A DNA stretch of 64,000 nucleotides from Microvirga arvi (GTDB lineage: Bacteria; Pseudomonadota; Alphaproteobacteria; Rhizobiales; Beijerinckiaceae). Location of the stretch: the NCBI RefSeq assembly GCF_016892765.1, contig NZ_JAFEMD010000007.1, positions 88,370 to 152,369 on the forward strand. Reading direction: 5' to 3'. Each line of letters starts with the position of its first letter. Within the stretch, counting starts at the first letter, position 1. The notes beneath the pieces were generated by a model. The model had not been told where the DNA came from, did not search any database, and saw only the letters and a program-made list of their open reading frames with translations. A program made the translations under genes and the position numbers. Below, one piece after another: positions 25,568 to 33,838 of the stretch.

Positions 25568-26451
25568 AGGCTTGGCGGTTCACCCCTGACAGAGTGGAGT
25601 TATTGCCCATGCCGAAGATCAGCCGCCACCCCGTCGAGACCCTGGCCCGGTTCGGCTATGGCGCGCGAGGCGTGGTCTACGGTCTCGTCGGCGCCCTGGC
25701 GCTTCTGGCCGCCATCGGCTCGGGCGGCCAGACCGGCGGCAGCCGCAGCGCCCTGCAGACCCTGCTCTCCCAGCCCTTCGGCAAGGTCTGGCTCGTCCTG
25801 ATAGCGCTTGGCCTCTTCGGCTTCTGCGCCTGGCGGATTCTGGAGGCGCTCACGGACGCCGACCATCGCGGTGCCGACTGGAAGGGCTGGGGCATCCGCG
25901 GGGCGCATCTGGTCAGCGGCATCATCTATGGGGGACTTGCCCTCTTTGCTCTGAACCTCGCCCTTGGGCGCAGCTCGGGCGGCGGCGGGGAGGATCAGGC
26001 CGCCCAGGATTGGACGGCCTGGCTCATGGGCCAGCCCTTCGGCCAGTGGCTGGTGGGCCTGGTCGGCCTTGCCGTCGCCGGCACGGGCCTCGCCTTCATC
26101 GCAAAAGCCTGGCGCGGCCGGGTGGCGGACCGCCTCTCCCTGCCGGCCGACAGGCGGGACTGGTTCATCACCATCGGCCGCATGGGTTTCGCCGCTCGCG
26201 GAGTGGTCTTCGTGATGATCGGCGGCTTCCTGGTTCTAGCCGCGATCCACGCCTCCTCGTCGGAGGTCCATGGCCTGGGCGGCGCCTTGCAGGCCCTGCG
26301 CCAGCAGCCCTATGGCTGGGTGCTCCTGGCGCTCACGGCGCTCGGCCTCTTCGCCTTCGGCCTCTTCGGCCTGATCCAGGCCCGCTATCGCCACATCGAC
26401 GCTCCCGACCTCGCCGACGCCAAGGCCGCCGTCGCGCGGGCGGCGCGATAA
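25564..26451 (+). CDS. DUF1206 membrane protein
   Basis: A 295-aa protein with six membrane helices arranged as three repeats of a two-helix unit. The repeat signature can be read three times: ARFGYGARGVVYGLVGALAL, then GIRGAHLVSGIIYGGLALFA, then GRMGFAARGVVFVMIGGFLV. Each is followed by a QPFG or QQPYG turn. This is the DUF1206 layout; function unknown. ATG 25564 overlaps the transporter stop; an in-frame ATG at 25609 is also possible. Tight linkage suggests that the two membrane proteins act together. Confidence 0.85.
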   Translation: MKAWRFTPDRVELLPMPKISRHPVETLARFGYGARGVVYGLVGALALLAAIGSGGQTGGSRSALQTLLSQPFGKVWLVLIALGLFGFCAWRILEALTDADHRGADWKGWGIRGAHLVSGIIYGGLALFALNLALGRSSGGGGEDQAAQDWTAWLMGQPFGQWLVGLVGLAVAGTGLAFIAKAWRGRVADRLSLPADRRDWFITIGRMGFAARGVVFVMIGGFLVLAAIHASSSEVHGLGGALQALRQQPYGWVLLALTALGLFAFGLFGLIQARYRHIDAPDLADAKAAVARAAR

Positions 26452-26657
26452 AAAGCTTGCTATAGAGAATCAATCATCGGCAGCGTTGCAAGCGACATCT
26501 TTATTCGCAATATCTCTACATCTGAACAGGGTGCGCATACACCCTCAATGGCCCTTTGCACCCTTTGACGGTTGTCGACCTATCCATTCAAAGAGTTGCA
26601 CAACGTTACATAAGATTGTTGACTGGAATACTTTGACATTATTCAGGTCGTATTCTT

Positions 26658-28316
26658 ATGTTTTTGACAATCCTATCCGTTCTCAGGCCCACGGCTGCCG
26701 ACATTGTAACCCGGGCTACCACCACGGCCACAGGTGCGCAGGCGTCCGGCAATGCCGACGTAGCCCAGATCAGCGCGGATGGACGCTATGTGGTCTTCCG
26801 GAGCGAAGCCACTGACCTCGTCCCTGGCGACACCAATGATGAGGGCGACATTTTCCGCAAGGATCTCCTCACAGGCGAGATCATCCTTGTCTCCACAGCG
26901 GCCAACGGAGCCCAGACGATAGATGGCGATTCCTCCTACGCTGGAATCAGCGCGGATGGGCGCTATGTGGTCTTCCGGAGCGAAGCCACCAACCTCGTGG
27001 CGGGCGATACGAACGGTCGATGGGATATCTTCCGCAAGGATCTCCTCACAGGCGAGATCGTGCGCGTCTCCACAGCGGCCGGAGGAGTTCAGGCGGACGA
27101 AGATGCTTTTGGACCTCAGATCACTCCGGACGGACGCTATGTGGTCTTCACCGGCGATGCGACCAACCTAGTCCCTGGTGATACGAACGCCAGGCCGGAC
27201 ATCTTCCGCAAGGACCTCCTCACGGGCGAGATCGTGTGCGTCTCCACTACAGCCACCGGCGCTGCAGCGACGGGCGGCGGTTCTTCTGACGCCCAGGTCA
27301 GCGCGGACGGGCGCTACGTCGTGTTCGAGAGTAGCGCTACCAACCTCGTGACGGGGGATACGAACGGTGCATCGGACATCTTCCGCAAGGATCTCATCAC
27401 GGGCGAGATCGTCCGTGTATCCACCGCAGCCGCTGGAACCCAGAACTTAGATGGTTCATCGAATGCTCAGATCAGTCCTACAGGACGGTATGTTGTGTTC
27501 GAAAGCTCGGCTGACAATCTGGTCCCCGGGGATACGAATGGTAATAACGACATCTTCCGCGTCGATCTGGTCTACAAGGCGAACATGACAGCCATCGCGG
27601 AGGGGCGGTTCATCGACGTGCGGCTCGGCGTGGGCTCCGCCTCGAGCGCCACCATTGCCTGGGGCGACGGCACGAGCACGACGGCCTCGCCGGTCGAGGG
27701 CAGCGTGCTCCTGAGCCACGCCTATGCCGCCGCCGGCATCAAGACCGCCACGATCAGCCTCGTCGAGGGCGCCCTCACCTGGGTAGTGCCGCACACTGTG
27801 AATCTCGCCGCCGGCACTATGGCCCGCAACACGGCTCTGACCGACGCCCTCTCGGGCGGAGCCGCCTCAGACATTCTGATAGGGGATGCCTTTGCCAACC
27901 ACCTGATCGCCAACGGTGGCAATGACCGGCTGAACGGCGGTTTGGGCAATGATCGCCTCGTTGGCGGCACGGGTAAGGACACCCTGACCGGGAATACAGG
28001 CCGGGACGTGTTTGTGTTCGACGACCGGGAGACGAGTTCCTCCAAGACCAAGGCCGATACCATCACCGACTTCAAGGGTCGTAGCGGCGACCGGATCGAC
28101 CTGAAGCTGGTGGACGCCAACACCAAGAAGCGCGGCGACCAGAAGTTCTCCTTCATCGGAGACGACGAGGCGTTTACGGCGGCAGGCCAAGTGCGCTACG
28201 AGAGGACGAAGGGCTACACCTACGTCTATCTCAACACCGACAGCGACAAGGCAGCAGAGGCCGTGATCAAGCTCAAAGGCGCCTTGGATCTCAGCAAGGG
28301 CTGGTTCGTGCTCTGA
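26658..28316 (+). CDS. Secreted TolB-type repeat / RTX calcium-binding protein
   Basis: A 552-aa protein with three parts. Residues about 38-304 hold five near-identical 57-59-residue repeats of the PD40/TolB beta-propeller type (ISADGRYVVF, DTNGxxDIFRKDLLTGEIVRVST), starting at nt 26769, 26946, 27120, 27297 and 27471. A PKD-like segment follows (SATIAWGDGTSTTAS). Residues about 418-455 carry RTX nonapeptides (GGLGNDRLV, GGTGKDTLT), then a C-terminal domain like that of type I-secreted serralysins (DVFVFDD, ADTITDFK). No classical signal peptide is clear, so export by a type I system is likely; none is encoded here. Propellers usually need 6-8 blades, so five may be incomplete or oligomerise. 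Upstream DNA is AT-rich. Confidence 0.8.
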   Translation: MFLTILSVLRPTAADIVTRATTTATGAQASGNADVAQISADGRYVVFRSEATDLVPGDTNDEGDIFRKDLLTGEIILVSTAANGAQTIDGDSSYAGISADGRYVVFRSEATNLVAGDTNGRWDIFRKDLLTGEIVRVSTAAGGVQADEDAFGPQITPDGRYVVFTGDATNLVPGDTNARPDIFRKDLLTGEIVCVSTTATGAAATGGGSSDAQVSADGRYVVFESSATNLVTGDTNGASDIFRKDLITGEIVRVSTAAAGTQNLDGSSNAQISPTGRYVVFESSADNLVPGDTNGNNDIFRVDLVYKANMTAIAEGRFIDVRLGVGSASSATIAWGDGTSTTASPVEGSVLLSHAYAAAGIKTATISLVEGALTWVVPHTVNLAAGTMARNTALTDALSGGAASDILIGDAFANHLIANGGNDRLNGGLGNDRLVGGTGKDTLTGNTGRDVFVFDDRETSSSKTKADTITDFKGRSGDRIDLKLVDANTKKRGDQKFSFIGDDEAFTAAGQVRYERTKGYTYVYLNTDSDKAAEAVIKLKGALDLSKGWFVL

Positions 28317-28339
28317 GACGTTCCTTGCACCAAGGCGAC

Positions 28340-28363
28340 AAAGCCCCGCAGTTGCGGGGCTTT
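28340..28363 (+). terminator. Rho-independent terminator after the TolB/RTX gene
   Basis: Perfect 11-bp stem AAAGCCCCGCA / TGCGGGGCTTT with a GT loop, followed by further T residues (TTTTTGTT overall). It starts 24 nt after the stop codon. Confidence 0.9.
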
Positions 28364-28426
28364 TTGTTGACCAACTGTAGAACCTGCTCACGTAGCTGGG
28401 GTAACGAGCACGCTACCCTGGAAAAC

Positions 28427-28471
28427 TGGCGATCCCGGGAAGACTCGAACTTCCGACCTTCGGTTTAGGAA
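28427..28471 (-). pseudogene. 3' fragment of a tRNA-Arg (CCT) gene, probable attachment-site footprint
   Basis: On the minus strand the last 45 nt of a tRNA can be folded: anticodon loop TTCCTAA (anticodon CCT), 3' anticodon stem ACCGA, variable AGGTC, T-arm GGAAG-TTCGAGT-CTTCC, acceptor CGGGATC, discriminator G and CCA. The 5' side should read TCGGT next to the loop but reads CAGGC, and no D-arm or 5' acceptor strand follows. Tyrosine recombinases commonly use the anticodon-loop-to-3'-end part of tRNA genes as att sites, so this is best read as an att copy left by an integrated element. No integrase is visible nearby. Confidence 0.7.
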
Positions 28472-28832
28472 GCCTGTTTTAACCTCACGGAATCAAGGGC
28501 TTAGTGCGTTACGCCTGTAAACCAGCCGACGAACCATCAAAGACTTAGCTGGCATTTGTCAAACCTAAGGGGCTTTGGACTGTCTCGGTTCCCTATGCTG
28601 ACGAATCCCTTGGGACAGCGGCAACCCCAGGGTAGATCGTGAACGTGCATCCTGCCATCGGTGGCGCTGCCCTCATTGATCTTTCAAGGAACGGTTCCGT
28701 TGAGGCGTCAGGAGTTGCTCAGCCCTGATGGGCGACATGGTGGAGTGTTAATGAGAGTTGGTGCAGGAGAAGCAATCATTGGCCATGCAGCAGCAATATC
28801 GTGTCGCGCTGTTTTCCCCCGGTCTTGAAGTC

Positions 28833-28882
28833 TGACTCTCACCGGGGGGTATTCTGACTCGAATCGGCGAAAAGCGTGACTC
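28833..28882. repeat. Three TGACTC direct repeats at 22-nt spacing
   Basis: TGACTC occurs at 28833, 28855 and 28877, each preceded by a pyrimidine/T-rich or G context. Such spaced repeats are seen at insertion-sequence ends of the IS21 type and at iteron-like protein-binding arrays. No transposase is adjacent, so it may be a relic. Confidence 0.4.
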
Positions 28883-28945
28883 TCCAGTCCTTACAGCCTT
28901 GGGTTGTGGATGAACCGACAGAACTGGGCGCGTCCGCCAAGGACT

Positions 28946-28987
28946 GAGAAAAGGCCCGTTTCCGTCAAGGAGGACGGGCCTTTTCTC
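28946..28987. terminator. Strong hairpin terminator
   Basis: A perfect 14-bp stem GAGAAAAGGCCCGT / ACGGGCCTTTTCTC with a 14-nt loop and T-rich flanks on both strands. It lies 61 nt beyond the stop of the minus-strand gene ending at 29048 and probably terminates it. Confidence 0.8.
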
Positions 28988-29047
28988 GTTCGGACGTCCG
29001 CCGCGCCCCAGATCTCGAGTCCTTTGGGCAGGTCCTGCCGCTCTTCT

Positions 29048-29890
29048 TCAGCGAAGGAACGCGGAAATCACGAGGATTCCGACTGCCAATCCCGCAAGGA
29101 ATTCAATGCGTTTTACTGATGTCGCAATCCTGTCTGCGTGCTTCCTGATGACTTCCAGGCGCTCCAGGGACGGGTCGGCCAAAGCTTCTGCGTGGGTGAC
29201 TTCGGTCATGTCACTTGCAGCAGGTGCCGAGAATCTCTTGTCGACGGCGACATCGTCTATCTGCGCGGTCGTAACACCGCTGGGGAATACGACGTCCTCG
29301 GGGAATCCGGGTGCCATGCCGGCCATCGCATACTGGAAGCAGGTCGGCGAGATCGCCACCCGGAGGATCGCCGGTGTCGGGCTGATCCAGAGATGCCGGA
29401 ACAGCACGTCGAACTGATCCTGGGCGAGAATGACGTCGACCTGCGCCAACGGCGGTTCGTCGTGGATTAGGCAGTGCACAACGGCCCTTACGGGGGTGCC
29501 GGACTGGACGCGAAGGCGAATTCCCTTAATGCGCCGGAGGTTATCGCCCTCGAAGGCGTAGAGACGGTCCTCGCATGTGGCGGTGCCCGTGACCGCAGCA
29601 CCGGTGCTCGCGGAGAGAACGTCGAAGAAGGGGGCGGAGCCATCGCTGCGAAGATACTCGGTGGCACCGATGATGCCGTGCAGATCCGCGCCCTCGTGTG
29701 TACGGACCTTACTGTCGAATGATGCCGTCGACCTCAAGGCGAGATCCGTTACCGTCAGGTGCAGCGTGGTGATCGTGCGGACGAGGTCTTCGGTCTTGCC
29801 CTTGTCCTTGTGCAGCAGGATCCGGCTCGCGCCGGACTTCTCGATCCTCTTGATGTCCTTCAGCATGTGTGCAGCCCCCAGCCAATTCAT
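29048..29890 (-). CDS. Hypothetical C-terminally anchored protein, 280 aa
   Basis: I do not recognise the family. The protein is mostly soluble, begins MNWLGAAHMLKDIKRIEKSG and ends in a single hydrophobic helix (FLAGLAVGILVISAFLR), as in tail-anchored proteins. The ATG at 29890 follows GAGGAG and is preferred over 29965. There are few cysteines and no enzyme motif. It is alone on its strand in the accessory stretch and has its own terminator. Confidence 0.6.
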   Translation of the reverse strand: MNWLGAAHMLKDIKRIEKSGASRILLHKDKGKTEDLVRTITTLHLTVTDLALRSTASFDSKVRTHEGADLHGIIGATEYLRSDGSAPFFDVLSASTGAAVTGTATCEDRLYAFEGDNLRRIKGIRLRVQSGTPVRAVVHCLIHDEPPLAQVDVILAQDQFDVLFRHLWISPTPAILRVAISPTCFQYAMAGMAPGFPEDVVFPSGVTTAQIDDVAVDKRFSAPAASDMTEVTHAEALADPSLERLEVIRKHADRIATSVKRIEFLAGLAVGILVISAFLR

Positions 29891-30053
29891 AGCGGCTCCT
29901 CGGTGGTCTCGCCATACGCCTGACGTCGATGACAGCGGCACGGCGTGATCCCGGGATTTCCCCACATTCCACAGACCCAGAACAAATGAGGAACATTGCG
30001 ATGGCGGATGGAGCTCCGAATCAGTATCGTCGCGGCTCTCAAAGGAGGTGACG

Positions 30054-30296
30054 ATGACCGATCAGGTGCAGCCCACGTGCGACACGGACCAGATGGAGGC
30101 CGACGTCACGGCCGTGATCGAGGCTTGCGGTGGTGATCCTCGAACCGCCATCAAGGCACTCCTCGTCGAGCAGCTCATCCAGGAGCAACGGATCGAGCGC
30201 TTGGCCGCGGCACTGTCGTTTGGCTACGTGCGCGGGAGGATCGGCGTCACGCCAGTCCATGGTAGCTCCAGCCACGGTGAAATCACTCGGTCATGA
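30054..30296 (+). CDS. Small hypothetical protein, 80 aa
   Basis: An excellent ribosome site (AAAGGAGGT, 5 nt before ATG 30054) supports translation. The protein starts MTDQVQPTCDTDQMEADVTA and is largely helical, with DPRTAIKALLVEQLIQEQ and GYVRGRIG. Short proteins of this look are common in Hyphomicrobiales genomes but I know of no function. A GTG 6 nt upstream is also in frame. Confidence 0.65.
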   Translation: MTDQVQPTCDTDQMEADVTAVIEACGGDPRTAIKALLVEQLIQEQRIERLAAALSFGYVRGRIGVTPVHGSSSHGEITRS

Positions 30297-30372
30297 TGGT
30301 CCCAGCCTGTTCGGCGTCGTCAACCCTGCTCCAGCGACCGGGGCAAGTGCGAAATTTCGAGGGCTTGATTCC

Positions 30373-30636
30373 ATGCGACATGGTCATTCGAGAAAGTCCC
30401 GGCGCCTCATGACCCCGGAAATCGCCGAAAGGCTCCTGGAGTCCCTGCGGCCGACCCGCCAACTCCTCACGCGGACGTTGGCGGAAATCCCGATCGGCGA
30501 CCCGGAGTACCGACAGGTCGACCGCGTGGTGCAGGAGATCGACGGGCTGGCCAGGATCCTGATCGGGGATGAGACCCACTACTTTCGCGAGGACAGTCGC
30601 GCTCGCATCCCCGACACGGGACGGGACGGCGAATAG
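30373..30636 (+). CDS. Small hypothetical protein, 87 aa or 75 aa
   Basis: A short helical, charged protein with EIAERLLESLRPTRQLLTR and QVDRVVQEIDGLARILIGDE. Start may be ATG 30373 or ATG 30409; neither has a strong ribosome site. It lies 77 nt after the preceding small gene and could be co-transcribed with it. No recognised family. Confidence 0.45.
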   Translation: MRHGHSRKSRRLMTPEIAERLLESLRPTRQLLTRTLAEIPIGDPEYRQVDRVVQEIDGLARILIGDETHYFREDSRARIPDTGRDGE

Positions 30637-30823
30637 TCATAGAATGACACAGGCCCATGCCGCACGAAGCGAGCGCGATGGGCTTTCGAGTTGGGGCAGC
30701 CTCAGGCAATCGGCAGTTGCCCGAACGTCCGGTTGCCGCCGCATCACCGACCTTCGGTGTACTTCCGCCTCGTGCCAGAAGGCGACATTCCGGACTTGGC
30801 TGGCGTGATGACGCTCAACGTCA

Positions 30824-32287
30824 TCATCGCAGGATGGGCAGGTAAGGCCGGGACAGGGCCTGCCAGAGGGTACGCGGACGCTCCGGATCGAGGAACTCGT
30901 GATCTGCCAGAACCTTCTCGGCATCGTTGATTTCGGGTGGATCGAACGGCCGGAGAGAGCGCCCAGGCCCCGAGAGCAACTCGATCGCTGCGATCAGAGA
31001 TCGCCGCTCGGCCACGATAGCGGAAACCTGCTCCGGCGACGTGCCAAGGTGCTCCGCCAGCAGCCTGGCCCGAAAGCTCCGGATCACGTGGGCTACGTCC
31101 GCGTCGTCATCCGTCTCGAATGCAAGGTCGCACTCGGTGTCGTAGCCCATGGAGCGGTTGTTCAGATTGGATGACCCTACCCGCATCAGCCGGTCGTCCA
31201 CAATCATGATCTTGGCGTGAACGTAGATCGGCTGCGCACCCTCCGTAACGGGCGTATACACCCGCAGGCGCCCGAAGCAGTCGCGGCGCCCGAGCATGGC
31301 CAGGAGACGGGCTCTGGCTGAGCCCATTGCCTCCTCCTCAAGCCAGCCCTCCGCGGACTCAGGGTTGATGATCACGAACTCGGGTCCTTCCGGCTCGCTG
31401 AGGCGCCGCGCAATGGCTTCCGCAATGGCACGTGAGGCGAAGTACTGGCTTTCGAGGTAAACGCTCCTGCGCGCGGCCGCGATCGCGGTAACGCACAGGG
31501 CTTCGATCTCGCGCACCTCAGCCTGGGTGTCGTAGGCTGGGATGGTTCGGGCGATTGCAACCGCCACGTCGTTCATGTCGACAGGCAGGCCCTCGGGCCA
31601 CGGGTCTGAGCCCGCTGGTGGTGGCGCCAGGATCTCCCCTGACGCTCGCTCCCAGCGCTCACGTGCGTGATCGCCAAGGGCCTTGGCCGCCGGTCCGCTG
31701 ACTGCCGTGGTGGCGTCATGCCATGGCCCATAAGCGCGCCGCGTGAAAGGACGACGACGGCGGGGATCATCATCACGGTGCTCTGATGTGTCCCAACGAT
31801 CGCCGGTCATGTCGATGCCGCCACAGAACGCGACGGCATCATCGATCACAACGATTTTGTGGTGGTGCGCTGCGCCGGGCGGGTGAGCACCATCCAGCTT
31901 GAAGGTGATGCGCTCGTGCAAAGCCCATTGGGCCACGCGGAACAGGGTCGTACCCCGCCACAGGGTTTTCACCGTGCCGAGATCCCACTTCAAGATGTTG
32001 ATGTGAAGACCCGGCTTGGTGTCGGCAAGCCACGTCAGGAATGCCCCCAGCCGCCTGGGATATTCGTCCGTTCCGTCGGTCGGGTCGAGGTCGATGCGCG
32101 TATCGAAATCCCACCCGATCAGGAAGATGGAATGCTGCGCCTTGAGCATGGCTGACCGGGCCGCCCGAAAGTAGTCGGCGGCATCGACGATAAGAGCAAC
32201 CCGGTCGGCCTGCTCGATCCGCCAACATGTATGACCAGGCCGCAAGACTCGCACTGCTGTCCTCTCTGTCGTCCCGACGCGCTGCAT
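30824..32287 (-). CDS. Phospholipase D-like protein
   Basis: A 487-aa member of the phospholipase D/cardiolipin synthase superfamily. Both HxKx4D motifs are intact: HHHKIVVIDDAVAFCGG and VHAKIMIVDDRLMRVGSSN. The enzyme should hydrolyse or transfer phosphodiester head groups through a histidine intermediate. There are no N-terminal membrane helices like those of cardiolipin synthase ClsA, so it resembles the soluble bacterial PLD type. I chose ATG 32287 (GGACGAG upstream) over 32353. It sits in the accessory stretch with no partner gene. Confidence 0.85.
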   Translation of the reverse strand: MQRVGTTERTAVRVLRPGHTCWRIEQADRVALIVDAADYFRAARSAMLKAQHSIFLIGWDFDTRIDLDPTDGTDEYPRRLGAFLTWLADTKPGLHINILKWDLGTVKTLWRGTTLFRVAQWALHERITFKLDGAHPPGAAHHHKIVVIDDAVAFCGGIDMTGDRWDTSEHRDDDPRRRRPFTRRAYGPWHDATTAVSGPAAKALGDHARERWERASGEILAPPPAGSDPWPEGLPVDMNDVAVAIARTIPAYDTQAEVREIEALCVTAIAAARRSVYLESQYFASRAIAEAIARRLSEPEGPEFVIINPESAEGWLEEEAMGSARARLLAMLGRRDCFGRLRVYTPVTEGAQPIYVHAKIMIVDDRLMRVGSSNLNNRSMGYDTECDLAFETDDDADVAHVIRSFRARLLAEHLGTSPEQVSAIVAERRSLIAAIELLSGPGRSLRPFDPPEINDAEKVLADHEFLDPERPRTLWQALSRPYLPILR

Positions 32288-32752
32288 ATCTCGTCCTTTG
32301 GCAGGAGCGTGGCTGTATCCAAGGTACCGTGGCTGTAAACTGGGTGCGGTCATCTACGGTTCCGCAGAGAACCGTGGGCGTAACATTGGTCCGGTTAGGT
32401 TGGTACGGTCTTTAAGCGTGGTCGTGTAAAGGTCTGCTTCACGCTCTCATATCAGAAGTTCGGCTTGGGTCAGCCCCGCGCCAAGTCCCGACTTTCACGT
32501 CGTGTCACGCAAGGAGAGTGCTGTTCAGAGAGGCGTCAGCTCCCCCGAAATTGCCGCTGCCCGGAACCTCTCGCCTCACCCGACCTCCACAATCCCGCCT
32601 ATATCCAGGCCGATGCTCAAGAGCGCTGCTTCACCGGAAGCCGCTCTCCGGCGAAAGGCCGGGACGGCCGCAGACCGTCCCAACAGCCGCCCTCCTTAGG
32701 GCCGTACGCAGCCATGAGGCGGGCTCCGACCGCACAGGACGGGAGGCGGATC
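32288..32752. other. Intergenic region between divergent PLD and RTX genes
   Basis: No gene is visible in 465 bases. CGTGGCTGTA occurs twice near 32310-32337, and a 7-bp hairpin (GGGACGG / CCGTCCC) lies at 32661-32681. Promoters for both divergent genes must lie here; I cannot place them. Confidence 0.5.
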
Positions 32753-33421
32753 ATGGCTGTCATCAACGGCACCCCCTTCGACGATGACATCGACTTTTAC
32801 CGGTTCGGGCTGAGCAATGACCGGAGTAATGGCGCAGCCGGCGACGACTGGATCCTGGGCTGGGACGGCAACGACTCCCTCAACGGCAGCTCCGGCAACG
32901 ACTGGCTCGAAGGCGAAGCCGGCAACGACACGCTGCTCGGAGGCAGCGGCTGGGACTGGCTCGACGGTGGCTCCGGCGCCGACCGAGTCGACGGCGGAAC
33001 CGGCAACGATACGCTCCTCGGCTTCAGCGGCAACGACCAGCTGTACGGTCGGAGCGGCAACGACGCAATCGACGGCGAGACGGGAGCGGACACCATATAT
33101 GGCGGGTTGGGTGCGGACGATCTCTGGGGCGGCATCGACCGCAGCCTAGACCGCTTCTACTTCGCGACCGCCGACACCGGCAACATCGCCCTGGGGCGGC
33201 AGGACATCATCTATGACTTTAGCGAGTCGGACCGGATCTATCTCGAGGGCAGCTATGCCTTCAACAGCAGCGGCACTCGCTCTCCGGCGGAAGGGCAATA
33301 CAGCATCTGGCGGGCCGATGGCGGCTGGGTCGTGACGTACAACTCACCCACCGACGCGGGCTTCCACGATATCCTCGTGTATGAGGCAAACCCTGCGGGC
33401 AACATCTTCTTCTACACCTGA
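32753..33421 (+). CDS. RTX calcium-binding protein, 222 aa
   Basis: Residues about 27-130 consist of about eleven consecutive RTX nonapeptides (GxxGxDxLx), for example [27 protein letters not shown] and GFSGNDQLY, which fold into a calcium-bound beta roll outside the cell. The rest ([28 protein letters not shown]) resembles the C-terminal domain of type I-secreted proteins. There is no enzymatic domain. ATG 32753 follows GGGAGG. The type I exporter is not in the window. Fewer but similar RTX motifs occur in the protein at 26658. Confidence 0.8.
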   Translation: MAVINGTPFDDDIDFYRFGLSNDRSNGAAGDDWILGWDGNDSLNGSSGNDWLEGEAGNDTLLGGSGWDWLDGGSGADRVDGGTGNDTLLGFSGNDQLYGRSGNDAIDGETGADTIYGGLGADDLWGGIDRSLDRFYFATADTGNIALGRQDIIYDFSESDRIYLEGSYAFNSSGTRSPAEGQYSIWRADGGWVVTYNSPTDAGFHDILVYEANPAGNIFFYT

Positions 33422-33838
33422 CCGGGTAGCGCATCGAGCGCACATAACAGGCCGCGGCGGGGATGGACAAGGACATCGCCGGGCATCCCATTCCTCAGTT
33501 TCCCGAGTTTCCTGTCTCCAGGTGGTGCCATGAGGCCCGATATTGGTTGTCGAAGAGATAAACCTTCGATCTTGGCGTTGCGCATCCGAAGGTCGGCTTT
33601 GGGTCACGGACTGAAATTCCCGCTTCCTTCAGAACGTCTGGTTACGTGAGGATTGCTGCCCTTGGGCTAACGTCTCAGAGGTGCCAATTGACGACCTTCG
33701 CCAATCGACGAGAAGGGTTGTCGCACCATGCCATTCTCATCCGTGGCGAACTTGAATCGTAGCCGATACCCGGCTGAACGGGCGACGGGTTCGGGAGCCC
33801 GTTCAGCGTTGGTCACCGAGTGGCTTTCGTCGAGGTAT
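33422..33838. other. Gene-free region between RTX and hmp genes
   Basis: Nothing coding is visible. A 10-bp hairpin CTGAACGGGC / GCCCGTTCAG at 33774-33806 lies 33 nt beyond the hmp stop and may act as its terminator, though no T-run follows on the minus strand. Confidence 0.45.

Larger units (their letters stand above)
28364..29047. other. Gene-free accessory stretch
   Basis: From the RTX stop (28316) to 29048 no convincing gene is present. It holds a terminator, a truncated tRNA gene, three TGACTC repeats at exact 22-nt spacing and a second strong terminator. The short frame over 28904-29119 runs through that terminator and is not believable. Confidence 0.6.

Noticed and set aside
26769..27573. 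CRISPR-like regular repeat
   Set aside because: The repeat period is about 175 nt, a whole number of codons, and lies inside a coding frame as protein repeats.
28427..28510. A complete tRNA gene on the minus strand
   Set aside because: Only the 3' half folds; the 5' anticodon stem does not pair and no D-arm or 5' acceptor strand is present.
28904..29119. Short plus-strand gene
   Set aside because: It reads straight through a perfect 14-bp terminator hairpin and has no ribosome site or family-like sequence.
30824..33421. Anti-phage or toxin system from the PLD-like protein and RTX neighbour
   Set aside because: The genes are divergent with 465 nt between them, and no nuclease, immunity or type VI features are visible.
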